Both the position numbers and the translations under genes were made by a program. Positions 48,653-56,547 of a stretch of DNA of 64,000 nt are shown one piece after another (the stretch's first letter is position 1; each line of letters opens with the position of its first letter). The notes under the pieces are model-generated. The model made no database searches. It had not been told where the DNA came from and saw nothing but the letters and a program-made list of their open reading frames with translations. The DNA comes from Ketobacter alkanivorans. Its GTDB lineage: Bacteria > Pseudomonadota > Gammaproteobacteria > Pseudomonadales > Ketobacteraceae. Location: the NCBI RefSeq assembly GCF_002863865.1, contig NZ_CP022684.1, positions 4,035,990 through 4,099,989 of the forward strand. Direction: 5' to 3'.

Positions 48653-49561
48653 TCAGAACAGGAAGCGTTGGTACTGGCGCAGGATGGCTTCACCCCAGAA
48701 GAAAGCGATCCAGCCTGCGGCAGCGAGATAGGGGCCGAAAGGGATGGGAATATTTTTGTCGCGGCCTTTTATCACAATCAGGCTGATGCCAACCACCGCG
48801 CCTACCATGGACGATAATACCAGAATCAGTAACAGGTATTGCCAGCCCATCCAGGCACCCAGGGCCGCCAGTAGCTTGAAGTCACCATACCCCATGCCCT
48901 CCTTGCCAGTGAGCAGTTTAAACGCCCAATAGAGGCTCCATAGACACATGTAGCCCGCAACAGCGCCGATCACAGCGTCTTCAAGGGAGGCGAACATGCC
49001 CTGCATATTCAGCAGCAGGCCCAGCCACATCAGCGGCAGGGTGATTTGATCGGGCAGTAGTTTGTGATCGAAGTCGATCATGGTGAGACAGATTAGCGCC
49101 CAGGTGAACGCCAGGGCGGCGGCGGTTTCCCAGCCGAAGCCAAAGTTCCAGGCGGCAAACCCGGAAAGCAGCGCGGTAACCAGCTCGATGATAGGGTAGC
49201 GCAATGAAATGGTGTTTTTGCAGCTGCTGCATTTGCCTTTCAGGGCCACATAGCTTGCCAGAGGGACGTTCTCATACCAGCGTATCTTGTGGCCGCAGTG
49301 GGGGCAGGTGGAGTCCGGTTTTGCGATATTGAAGGGTGGTTTGGGCAGTGACTCCGGGTGTGCCTCCAGTTCTTTGGGCAGCTTGCCAAACATTTCTTTG
49401 ATGAAGTCGCGGCAGTTCTCCAGCCATTCCAGTTGCATCATCACCGGTACACGGTAGATCACAACGTTAAAAAAACTGCCGAACATCAGGCCGAATAAAA
49501 AAATAACCCCGGTGAAGTACTCGGGGTTATTGGCGAGGTATTGGATTACTTGGTTGGACAT
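48653..49561 (-). CDS. pilD: Type IV prepilin peptidase/N-methyltransferase
   Basis: A 302-residue polytopic membrane protein. The cytoplasmic domain has the two CxxC pairs (CPHCGHKI, CSSC) of the methyltransferase region; the aspartyl-protease pair is in LTMIDFDHKLLPD and GMGYGDFKLLAALGAW. It cleaves pilin and pseudopilin leaders after Gly and methylates the new N-terminal Phe, acting on both pilins at 53 kb. Transcribed as pilB-pilC-pilD, with 16 bases between pilC and pilD. Confidence 0.97.
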   Translation of the reverse strand: MSNQVIQYLANNPEYFTGVIFLFGLMFGSFFNVVIYRVPVMMQLEWLENCRDFIKEMFGKLPKELEAHPESLPKPPFNIAKPDSTCPHCGHKIRWYENVPLASYVALKGKCSSCKNTISLRYPIIELVTALLSGFAAWNFGFGWETAAALAFTWALICLTMIDFDHKLLPDQITLPLMWLGLLLNMQGMFASLEDAVIGAVAGYMCLWSLYWAFKLLTGKEGMGYGDFKLLAALGAWMGWQYLLLILVLSSMVGAVVGISLIVIKGRDKNIPIPFGPYLAAAGWIAFFWGEAILRQYQRFLF

Positions 49562-49577
49562 ATCAGGTTAAGCCGCC

Positions 49578-50834
49578 TTATACCACCGAGCCCAACTGGA
49601 AGATGGGGAGATACATAGCGATGATCAGGCCGCCAACAAGTACGCCGAGCACGGCCATGATCAGTGGCTCCAAGAGGCTGGTGAGGCCATCTACGGCGTT
49701 GTCCACCTCATCCTCGTAGTAAGTGGCGACTTTTTCCAGCATGGTATCTAACGCACCGGATTCTTCACCGATGGAAGTCATCTGTACGGCCATGGCAGGG
49801 AATACACCAGAGGCCTTCATGGAGAAGTTCAGTTGCGTACCGCTTGAGACGTCGTCGCGTATCTTGTTAACCGCGTTGCGGTAAACAACATTACCGGTGG
49901 CACCTGCAACGGAGTCGAGTGCCTCCACCAGGGGAACACCGGCCGCAAAAGTGGTGGCCAGGGTTCTGGCGTAGCGAGCGATAGTGGCTTTAAAGATGAT
50001 GTCACCGGCCACAGGCAACTTGAGTGCGAGGCGATCCAATGAATCACAGAATGCCTGAGAGCGCTTTTTTGCTTCGGTGAAGGCAATGCCCGTGGCGGCC
50101 AATATCAACAATACAGCCCACCACCAGGTTTGAAGCCAATCAGACATATTGATAACCATCTGCGTAAAGGCGGGCAGCTCTGCTCCAAAGCTACCAAACA
50201 GATCCTGAAAGGTGGGAACCACCTTAATCAGCAGGATGGCGGTAACAATGGCTGCCACGATCAGTACAGCGACTGGGTATTTGATTGCTTTTTTGATTTT
50301 GGCTTTCAGGGCTTCGGTTTTTTCTTTATATATGGCTATGCGGTCCAGCATGGTTTCAAGGGCACCGGACTGCTCACCGGAGCTAACCAAACTGATAAAC
50401 AAATCATCGAAGTAGGCGGGATGGGATTCCAGTGCGGTGGCCAGGTTGTTACCGCCTTCAATATCACTTTTGATTTTCATCAAAAGCTCTCGCATGGATG
50501 CATTATCGTGCCCATCGGCAACGATTTCGAATGACTGCACCAACGGAACCCCGGCTTTCATCATGGTTGCCAGTTGCCGGGTGAATACGGCGATGTCCAT
50601 GGCGGTGATTTTCTTTTTGCGGGGCCCAAGCATTGAGGTTGCTTTCTTTTTGACCTTGTTGGCCACGATGCCCTGTTTGCGCAGCTCGGCTTTTACCAAG
50701 GTAACGTTTTGCCCGGGGATCTCACCCTTTACTTTATTGCCTTTCTTATCCAGGCCCTCCCAGGAAAATGTCTGTACCTTGGGAGCTGCCGCCTTTTTGG
50801 CTGCTTTTGGTTGAGCTTGAGTTGCCGTAGCCAT
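49578..50834 (-). CDS. pilC: Type IV pilus inner-membrane platform protein PilC
   Basis: 418 residues: a soluble N-terminal segment with KVKGEIPGQN, then two T2SSF domains (about 75-200 and 280-405), each with the membrane helices and the GEESGALDTML/SGEQSGALETML motif. It couples the assembly ATPase to the growing pilus. A Lys/Ala-rich N-terminal 20 residues precede the family start. Follows pilB by 15 bases. Confidence 0.97.
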   Translation of the reverse strand: MATATQAQPKAAKKAAAPKVQTFSWEGLDKKGNKVKGEIPGQNVTLVKAELRKQGIVANKVKKKATSMLGPRKKKITAMDIAVFTRQLATMMKAGVPLVQSFEIVADGHDNASMRELLMKIKSDIEGGNNLATALESHPAYFDDLFISLVSSGEQSGALETMLDRIAIYKEKTEALKAKIKKAIKYPVAVLIVAAIVTAILLIKVVPTFQDLFGSFGAELPAFTQMVINMSDWLQTWWWAVLLILAATGIAFTEAKKRSQAFCDSLDRLALKLPVAGDIIFKATIARYARTLATTFAAGVPLVEALDSVAGATGNVVYRNAVNKIRDDVSSGTQLNFSMKASGVFPAMAVQMTSIGEESGALDTMLEKVATYYEDEVDNAVDGLTSLLEPLIMAVLGVLVGGLIIAMYLPIFQLGSVV

Positions 50835-50849
50835 TATTAATGCCCTGTT

Positions 50850-52547
50850 TTAATGCCCGGTTGTTACACGGTTAACTTCTGCCAGACTGGTTAATCCATC
50901 TTTTACTTTTTTGAGTCCGCTGGCTCTAAGGTCGTTAAACCCTTCTGCTCTTGCCGCATCGGCGATCTGAATCGCGTTGCCTTCTTCCATTATAATGCGT
51001 GAAATGCCATCAGTGACTTTAACTACTTCATATATACCCACTCGACCTTTGTACCCGTTCACACATTTGTCACAACCATGGGGCCCATATATGGTAAATG
51101 AGCCTATTTCGCCCTCTTTAAAACCTTCAGCTATAAGAGTTTCTTTCGGCACATCAATGGGCTTCTTGCAGCTTTTGCACAAACGCCTTGCCAGTCGTTG
51201 GGCGATGATCAGCGATACCGAGGTGGCGATGTTGAATGCTGGCACGCCCATGTTACGCAAACGCGTCAAGGTTTCCGGTGCGCTATTGGTATGGAGCGTT
51301 GATAAAACCAAGTGACCAGTCTGGGCTGCTTTGATGGCAATTTCTGCGGTTTCAAGATCGCGGATCTCGCCCACCATAACAATGTCTGGATCTTGCCGCA
51401 GGAATGCTCTTAGTGCGGCACCGAAATCCAGGCCTACTTTAGTGTTTACGTTTACCTGATTGATGCCTTCCAGGTTGATTTCTGCCGGATCTTCCGCGGT
51501 TGAGATGTTGCGCTCTGGCGTATTTAGGATATTCAGGCCGGTATAAAGGGATACGGTTTTACCTGATCCTGTCGGCCCGGTCACCAGAATCATACCCTGA
51601 GGTTGTTCCAGCGCCTTCATGAACAGGTCTTTTTGGTCCTCTTCGTAGCCGAGCATGTCGATGCCCAGTTTCGCGCTGTCCGGATCGAGGATTCGCAGTA
51701 CGATCTTTTCGCCAAACAGGGTGGGCAGGCTGTTCACCCGGAAGTCGATAGCACGGGTTTTGGACAGTTTCAGCTTGATCCTGCCATCCTGAGGCAGTCG
51801 GCGTTCGGATATGTCCAGTTGTGACATGACTTTCAGGCGGGCCGCCAACTTGGGTGCCAGGTTAACGGGGGGGCGAGCCACTTCACGGAGGATGCCGTCG
51901 GCCCGCAGACGAATACGATAGGCCTTCTCATAGGGCTCAAAGTGGATGTCTGACGCCCCCATTTTGATGGCGTCCAACAAAATTTTGTTAACAAAGCGAA
52001 CAATAGGGGCATCATCCGCTGCTTCTGCAGTAACATCTGGACCCTTATCGTCATCTGTGCCGGCCTCAATGTCCAGGTCATCCAGATCGGTGTCACCCAG
52101 GTCGCTGAAGCCAGTATCGGTGCCTTCCAGGTAGCGGTCGATGGCACCATCGAGCTTGTCTTCATCCACCACCACGGCCTCTGTGCTCAGGCCGGTATTG
52201 AATTTGATTTCGTCCAGAGCCTGCAGATTGGTGGGGTCGGACACCGCCACATAGAGCCGGGTGCCGCGTTTGAACAGAGGCAGGGCCCGGTGTTTGCGCA
52301 CCAGCTTTTCGTTAACCAGCTCTTTGGGGTAGGCATCCTGCGACATGGAGTCCAGTTCGATCAGGGGCGTTCCAAATTCGTCGGAAGCCGCCAGAGCAAT
52401 GGTTCTGGCTGGTACCAAGTTGTTTTGTACCAGATAGGTTACCAGAGGGATTTTCTGCTTATGGGCTGTTTCGGAGGCGCTGCGTATAGCGTCTTCGGCA
52501 ATTACCCCTTCATTTAACAGTTTTTTTGCCAGGCCACTTAAATTCAT
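50850..52547 (-). CDS. pilB: Type IV pilus assembly ATPase PilB
   Basis: 565 residues, the usual length. An N-terminal MshEN-type domain (about 10-150) that in relatives binds cyclic di-GMP; an ATPase core with Walker A GPTGSGKTVSLYTGL, Asp box and Walker B (DIVMVGEIRD, LETAEIAIKAAQTGHLV); and the zinc-binding cysteines CKSCKKP and CDKCVNG. Powers pilus extension. The ATG at 52547 (MNLSGLAKKLL) matches the Pseudomonas N terminus; a longer in-frame extension into the intergenic region is unlikely. Divergent from pilA. Confidence 0.96.
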   Translation of the reverse strand: MNLSGLAKKLLNEGVIAEDAIRSASETAHKQKIPLVTYLVQNNLVPARTIALAASDEFGTPLIELDSMSQDAYPKELVNEKLVRKHRALPLFKRGTRLYVAVSDPTNLQALDEIKFNTGLSTEAVVVDEDKLDGAIDRYLEGTDTGFSDLGDTDLDDLDIEAGTDDDKGPDVTAEAADDAPIVRFVNKILLDAIKMGASDIHFEPYEKAYRIRLRADGILREVARPPVNLAPKLAARLKVMSQLDISERRLPQDGRIKLKLSKTRAIDFRVNSLPTLFGEKIVLRILDPDSAKLGIDMLGYEEDQKDLFMKALEQPQGMILVTGPTGSGKTVSLYTGLNILNTPERNISTAEDPAEINLEGINQVNVNTKVGLDFGAALRAFLRQDPDIVMVGEIRDLETAEIAIKAAQTGHLVLSTLHTNSAPETLTRLRNMGVPAFNIATSVSLIIAQRLARRLCKSCKKPIDVPKETLIAEGFKEGEIGSFTIYGPHGCDKCVNGYKGRVGIYEVVKVTDGISRIIMEEGNAIQIADAARAEGFNDLRASGLKKVKDGLTSLAEVNRVTTGH

Positions 52548-52697
52548 AATTAAAGAGTCAAATACCGGATTGATTGCAGAACCAGGTGAAGTATGAGCGT
52601 TAATCAATTGTATATATTGATTCTTTTTTAATAGTAGATCAAACACTCAGATCGAACAGCAAACCAAGAAATAAATCGATGGCACCACTGAGCTTTG

Positions 52698-52716
52698 GGT
52701 GACAATTTTTGTCACC
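52698..52716. promoter_or_regulatory. Palindrome GGTGACA-N5-TGTCACC, candidate activator site for pilA
   Basis: A perfect 7-base inverted repeat with an ATTTT centre. It lies about 130-150 bases upstream of the predicted sigma-54 start, at enhancer distance. It contains TGTC, the core of known PilR-binding motifs in Pseudomonas, so PilR is a reasonable but unproven ligand. Confidence 0.6.
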
Positions 52717-52818
52717 ATGTGCCCGGTAGCGTCTGTGCGTTTGAGGCCGAATGGCTCCTGATCAAATAATGGACAGCTAAGCTGCTGAAATATCAGGGCC
52801 TGATAAATTTCTTGATTC

Positions 52819-52835
52819 TGGCACGAGCTGTGCTT
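52819..52835 (+). promoter_or_regulatory. Sigma-54 (-24/-12) promoter of pilA
   Basis: TGGCACGAGCTGTGCTT: GG at 52820-52821 and GC at 52832-52833 with exactly ten bases between, and the full TGGCAC -24 element. The start would be near 52846, about 70 bases before the pilA ATG. Pilin genes of Pseudomonas are known to use RpoN with PilSR. Confidence 0.88.
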
Positions 52836-52914
52836 TTCTTAGATTAGTTGGTTGGCACAGTGCCGATGCCAATTACATCATTGGTTGTACACTAGAACGC
52901 TTGGAGAAACACGT

Positions 52915-53394
52915 ATGAAGAAGCAAATGCAACAGGGTTTTACTCTTATTGAATTAATGATCGTGGTTGCGATTATCGGTATTCTGGCTGCTGTGGCGAT
53001 TCCTCAGTATCAGAACTATATCGCCCGTTCACAGGTTACTCGTGTAATGCAGGAAGCCGGTGCAATCAAGACGGCGGTTGAGGCGTGTATTAACGATGGT
53101 CGTCTGGTTGTAGGTACTGGTGCTGGTCAATGTGACCCAGGTGCTACGGGCTCTAACTTGGTGACTGGAGCCACTCAAGTAGGTGCGACTTTGCCAGCTG
53201 GGACTGGTGTGCCTCAAGTTACAGCTCCGCTTACTACGACAACTACTATTGTTGCGACTTTTGGTAACAATGCTGCTGCTGTTTTGCAGACTCCTGCAGC
53301 CAATGTTACATGGACTCGTGCAGTCGACGGTAGCTGGACCTGTTCATCCACAGCTCCTGCCAATCTGTTGCCTACAGGCTGTCCTGCTCCATAA
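52915..53394 (+). CDS. pilA: Type IV major pilin, first copy
   Basis: A 159-residue class IVa prepilin: leader MKKQMQQG, PilD cleavage before Phe, Glu5 of the mature protein, and the conserved hydrophobic helix [19 protein letters not shown]. Four cysteines (EACIND, QCDPG, WTCSS, TGCPAP) suggest two disulfide loops, one early and one C-terminal. A TTTTT run marks a variable strand. The ATG at 52915 has GGAGA upstream. Divergent from pilB, under a sigma-54 promoter, followed by a strong terminator and a second pilin. Confidence 0.96.
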   Translation: MKKQMQQGFTLIELMIVVAIIGILAAVAIPQYQNYIARSQVTRVMQEAGAIKTAVEACINDGRLVVGTGAGQCDPGATGSNLVTGATQVGATLPAGTGVPQVTAPLTTTTTIVATFGNNAAAVLQTPAANVTWTRAVDGSWTCSSTAPANLLPTGCPAP

Positions 53395-53415
53395 GCTGAT
53401 AGTTTAAGCAAGTTA

Positions 53416-53442
53416 GGAGGGGGCTTTTGGCCCCCTTTTTTT
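53416..53442 (+). terminator. Intrinsic terminator between the two pilin genes
   Basis: GGGGGC and GCCCCC pair around TTTTG/TTTT, followed by a run of seven T. A strong structure that should end most pilA transcripts. Confidence 0.9.
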
Positions 53443-53504
53443 GTGGCGAATTATGAAGCGCCGAATTTAAGGAACTAGGAATGCACTTTGTTGGGAGAGG
53501 AGCT

Positions 53505-53978
53505 ATGTATCAGGAAGTATCGAAAGGATTTACTCTGATAGAGCTGATGATAGTTGTGGCCATTATTGGTATTTTGGCTGCGGTAGCGATCCCTCAATAT
53601 CAGAATTATGTACTGCGCTCACAAGTGAGCCGCGTAATGAGTGAGAGTGGTGCATTGAAGTCTGCATTGGAACATTGTTTGGCGGAAGGCAAGCTTGCGC
53701 TGGGCACCGGTGTAAACCAATGTGACCCTGGTGCTAGTGGATCTAATTTGGTGTCAGGCGCGTCTCAAGTGGGTGCAACCTTACCAGTGGGTACAGGGGT
53801 TCCCCAAATCACAGACCCCTTGGCGGGAGTAATTACTATAGTTTCTACCTTCGGTAATAACGCCAGTCCGGCCTTGTCCTCCGGGGCTTCAGTACTAACC
53901 TGGACACGCTCATTAGATGGCACTTGGACCTGTAGCACAGACGCGCCAACGAATGCACGACCAGCTAATTGCCAATAA
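53505..53978 (+). CDS. Type IV pilin, second copy
   Basis: A 157-residue prepilin with leader MYQEVSKG and the same mature helix as the first copy. It is alike over the full length, including [23 protein letters not shown] (parts: [20 protein letters not shown]), FGNNAS and [12 protein letters not shown], and keeps the four cysteine positions. Silent positions have diverged, so the duplication is not recent. The ATG at 53505 is fixed by GGGAGAGGAGCT just upstream; an earlier ATG at 53481 would give an overlong leader. No separate promoter is evident after the pilA terminator. Converges on nadC. Confidence 0.94.
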   Translation: MYQEVSKGFTLIELMIVVAIIGILAAVAIPQYQNYVLRSQVSRVMSESGALKSALEHCLAEGKLALGTGVNQCDPGASGSNLVSGASQVGATLPVGTGVPQITDPLAGVITIVSTFGNNASPALSSGASVLTWTRSLDGTWTCSTDAPTNARPANCQ

Positions 53979-53999
53979 TCATTGTAGAGCATTGTGTGG

Positions 54000-54836
54000 C
54001 TAGGATAAGCGCATCGACAAATCCACCGCCCGACAATGCTTGGTCAACCCACCAATAGAAATATAATCCACGCCGGTTTCAGCAATCTGCCTTAGGGTCT
54101 CATCGGTAACCCCGCCAGATGCTTCCAGCTTCGCGCGGCCTGCTGTCAGTTCCACCGCTTTGCGCATATCCGCCACACTGAAATCATCCAGCATGATAAT
54201 ATCTGCACCCGCCGCCAGGGCCTGTTGCAGTTCGACAAAATCCTCCACTTCAACTTCCACCGGCTTTCCGGGGGCGTTTTGGCGTGCGGTCTGAACCGCT
54301 TCGGCAATGCCACCGCAAGCGGCGATATGGTTCTCTTTGATTAAAAACGCATCATACAAACCGACTCTATGGTTAAAACAACCGCCACAGGTTACTGCGT
54401 ATTTCTGGGCGGTGCGCAACCCCGGCAGGGTTTTACGGGTATCCAGCAGTTTAACCCCGGTGCCTTCTACCATGTCGGCGTACTTGCGGCAGACAGTGGC
54501 GGTGCCGGACAGGGTTTGCAGAAAGTTCAGTGCGCAGCGTTCCCCAGTGAGTAGGCTGCGGGCTTTGCCTTCCAACTCGAACAAAACTTGATCGGGTTTT
54601 ACCCTGTCTCCGTCTTGGGCATGCCAGGTGATAGCAACACTCGGGTCGATCTGACGGAAGACTTCATTGACCCATTCCACGCCGCACAGGGTTGCGTGTT
54701 CGCGGGTGATCACGCGAGCTTTGGCCGTATTCCCCGGAGGGATCAGGTCGGCGGTGATGTCGCCGTCACGAACATCTTCTTCAATGGCGAACGCTACGGT
54801 GCGCGTCAGGTCTTCTTGTCGGTAATCGGGGGTCAT
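54000..54836 (-). CDS. nadC: Nicotinate-nucleotide pyrophosphorylase (carboxylating)
   Basis: 278 residues. The quinolinate/PRPP site is visible in [12 protein letters not shown] and [24 protein letters not shown] (parts: [12 protein letters not shown]), plus VEVEVEDF and IMLDDFS. Converts quinolinate and PRPP to nicotinate mononucleotide in NAD synthesis. The AGCS symporter gene ends 7 bases before its start on the same strand, so the two are probably co-transcribed. Adjacent to pilA as in Pseudomonas. Confidence 0.97.
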   Translation of the reverse strand: MTPDYRQEDLTRTVAFAIEEDVRDGDITADLIPPGNTAKARVITREHATLCGVEWVNEVFRQIDPSVAITWHAQDGDRVKPDQVLFELEGKARSLLTGERCALNFLQTLSGTATVCRKYADMVEGTGVKLLDTRKTLPGLRTAQKYAVTCGGCFNHRVGLYDAFLIKENHIAACGGIAEAVQTARQNAPGKPVEVEVEDFVELQQALAAGADIIMLDDFSVADMRKAVELTAGRAKLEASGGVTDETLRQIAETGVDYISIGGLTKHCRAVDLSMRLS

Positions 54837-54843
54837 CTTCAGG

Positions 54844-56184
54844 CTACTTGTTGAAATAATCTTTGGTGAGTTTGAATACCAGCGGGCTCAGGGCCAGCAG
54901 GGCGATCAGGTTGGGTATGGCCATCATGGCATTGAGCACATCCGCCAGCAGCCAGACAAAATCCAGGGTCATTATTGTGCCCAGCGGGATGGCGATAATC
55001 CAGACAATTCGAAACGGCATGATGGCGGTTGTGCCGAACAGGTATTCCGCGCAGCGTTCGCTGTAGTAGCTCCAGCCTAAGATGGTGGTAAAGGCAAACA
55101 GTGCAAGCCCGATGGCCACAACATGGGCACCGTAGCCCTCATTGCTAAGGATGTCGAAGGCCATTTTAGTGAGTTCGGCACCACTTGAGCCTTGTGTCCA
55201 GGCACCGCTGATAACGATAACCAAGCCGGTAATGGAGCAGATGATGATGGTGTCGATGAAGGTGCCCAGCATGGCGATCAGCCCTTGCTGCACCGGGTTG
55301 TTGGTTTGGGCGGCAGCATGGGCGATGGGGGCGCTGCCCAGGCCTGCTTCGTTAGAGAACACCCCTCGCGCCACGCCAAATCGTATGGCTGCCATAATGG
55401 TGGCACCGGCAAATCCGCCTACTGCGGCATGGCCGTTCAGGGCGCTGTCAATAATCAGGATGATGGCATCGGGCACTTCCTGGATGTTCAGCAGTATGAA
55501 TGTGAGCCCGGTTCCCACATATAGCAGTGCCATGGTCGGCACCAGCTTTGCCGCCACCTGGCCAATCCGTTTGATGCCTCCCAGTAATACCAGAGCGGCG
55601 ATCACAGCCAGAATGCAGCCGGTGATCACTTTGTCTATTTTATAGGTGCTTAGTAGAGCCTCGGCAACGGAGTTGGATTGTACGGTGTTGCCGATGCCAA
55701 AGCCTGCCAGCAGTCCAAACAGGGCAAACAAGGTGCCGAGCCAAGCCCAGTTCTGGCCCATGCCGTTTTTGATGTAATACATGGGGCCGCCGACGTAGAG
55801 CCCTTTGTCATCTTTCTCCCGAAAGCGCACTGCCAGTACCGCCTCGCTGTACTTGGTGGCCATTCCCAGCAGAGCAATACACCACATCCAGAACAGCGCA
55901 CCTGGCCCCCCTAGTGCAATGGCGGTGGCCACCCCAGCAATGTTGCCGGTGCCCACGGTGGCAGACATGGCGGTCATAAGTGCGTTGAATGGCGGGATGT
56001 CCCCGGATTCTTTGGAGTGCCTTCCTTTAACCAGAAGCCGAAACGCATAAGGAATTTTGCGCAATGTGACCAGCCTGAGCCCCAAGGTCAGAATGATCCC
56101 GGTCAGCGACAGGGCAATCAGCATGGGGGCGCCCCAGAGAATATTGCCACTGAGCCATGAGAGCTGTTCGGTAAGTGTTTGCAT
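54844..56184 (-). CDS. Sodium:alanine/glycine symporter, AGCS family
   Basis: A 446-residue transporter with about ten or eleven membrane segments. Family signature [28 protein letters not shown] (parts: [23 protein letters not shown]), GPMYYIKNG, and [17 protein letters not shown], all typical of AGCS proteins such as AlsT/DagA. Imports D/L-alanine or glycine with Na+. Substrate is inferred from the family only. It precedes nadC on the same strand; its start faces a 363-base divergent region. Confidence 0.93.
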   Translation of the reverse strand: MQTLTEQLSWLSGNILWGAPMLIALSLTGIILTLGLRLVTLRKIPYAFRLLVKGRHSKESGDIPPFNALMTAMSATVGTGNIAGVATAIALGGPGALFWMWCIALLGMATKYSEAVLAVRFREKDDKGLYVGGPMYYIKNGMGQNWAWLGTLFALFGLLAGFGIGNTVQSNSVAEALLSTYKIDKVITGCILAVIAALVLLGGIKRIGQVAAKLVPTMALLYVGTGLTFILLNIQEVPDAIILIIDSALNGHAAVGGFAGATIMAAIRFGVARGVFSNEAGLGSAPIAHAAAQTNNPVQQGLIAMLGTFIDTIIICSITGLVIVISGAWTQGSSGAELTKMAFDILSNEGYGAHVVAIGLALFAFTTILGWSYYSERCAEYLFGTTAIMPFRIVWIIAIPLGTIMTLDFVWLLADVLNAMMAIPNLIALLALSPLVFKLTKDYFNK

Positions 56185-56547
56185 CCCGTGTTCCTGAATT
56201 GGATTAGTTGAAGGCTTGTTAGCGCACCCGGATAGTTCGGGATTTTACGGCAAAGTGGCAAAATTTACGAATATCAAAGGGTTACCGGTCGGTCAATTTG
56301 GCTGTCAAAAAAACGTCTCGAAATGAATAAAAAATAGACAAAAATCTTTGTGATCCATGTCCCAAATGGCTCTTAACCGACAGGTGAGATCACTAATTGT
56401 ACCTATACTGCTATCAAAGGTGCTGCGTTCTTTAAGAACATGACAAAGTTTGTCAGGTGCCGAGGAAGGAAAGGATGACGCTCGCAGTAAACGGATGTTG
56501 AGTGAACTTTGTGTAACGATGTATGCGCATAGATGAGGCTATAAGCC
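56185..56547. other. Divergent region AGCS symporter / DUF1631 gene
   Basis: 363 bases without a gene. On the minus strand a TTGACA at 56303-56308 could be a -35 element for the symporter, but no good -10 matches it. The right half contains the perfect palindrome at 56441-56455 (listed) and an AAGGAAAGG stretch; no clear promoter for the rightward gene was recognised. Confidence 0.65.
56441..56455. promoter_or_regulatory. Palindrome TGACAAA-G-TTTGTCA, possible operator
   Basis: A perfect 7-base inverted repeat around a single G, 93 bases before the DUF1631 ATG. The size and symmetry suit a dimeric repressor or activator. No regulator gene is adjacent, and I do not recognise the motif. Confidence 0.5.

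Larger units (their letters stand above)
52548..52914. other. Divergent regulatory region pilB / pilA
   Basis: 367 bases with no gene. It contains the sigma-54 promoter of pilA and a perfect palindrome about 130-150 bases upstream of the expected start (both listed). No clear sigma-70 promoter for the leftward pilBCD genes was recognised. Confidence 0.8.
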
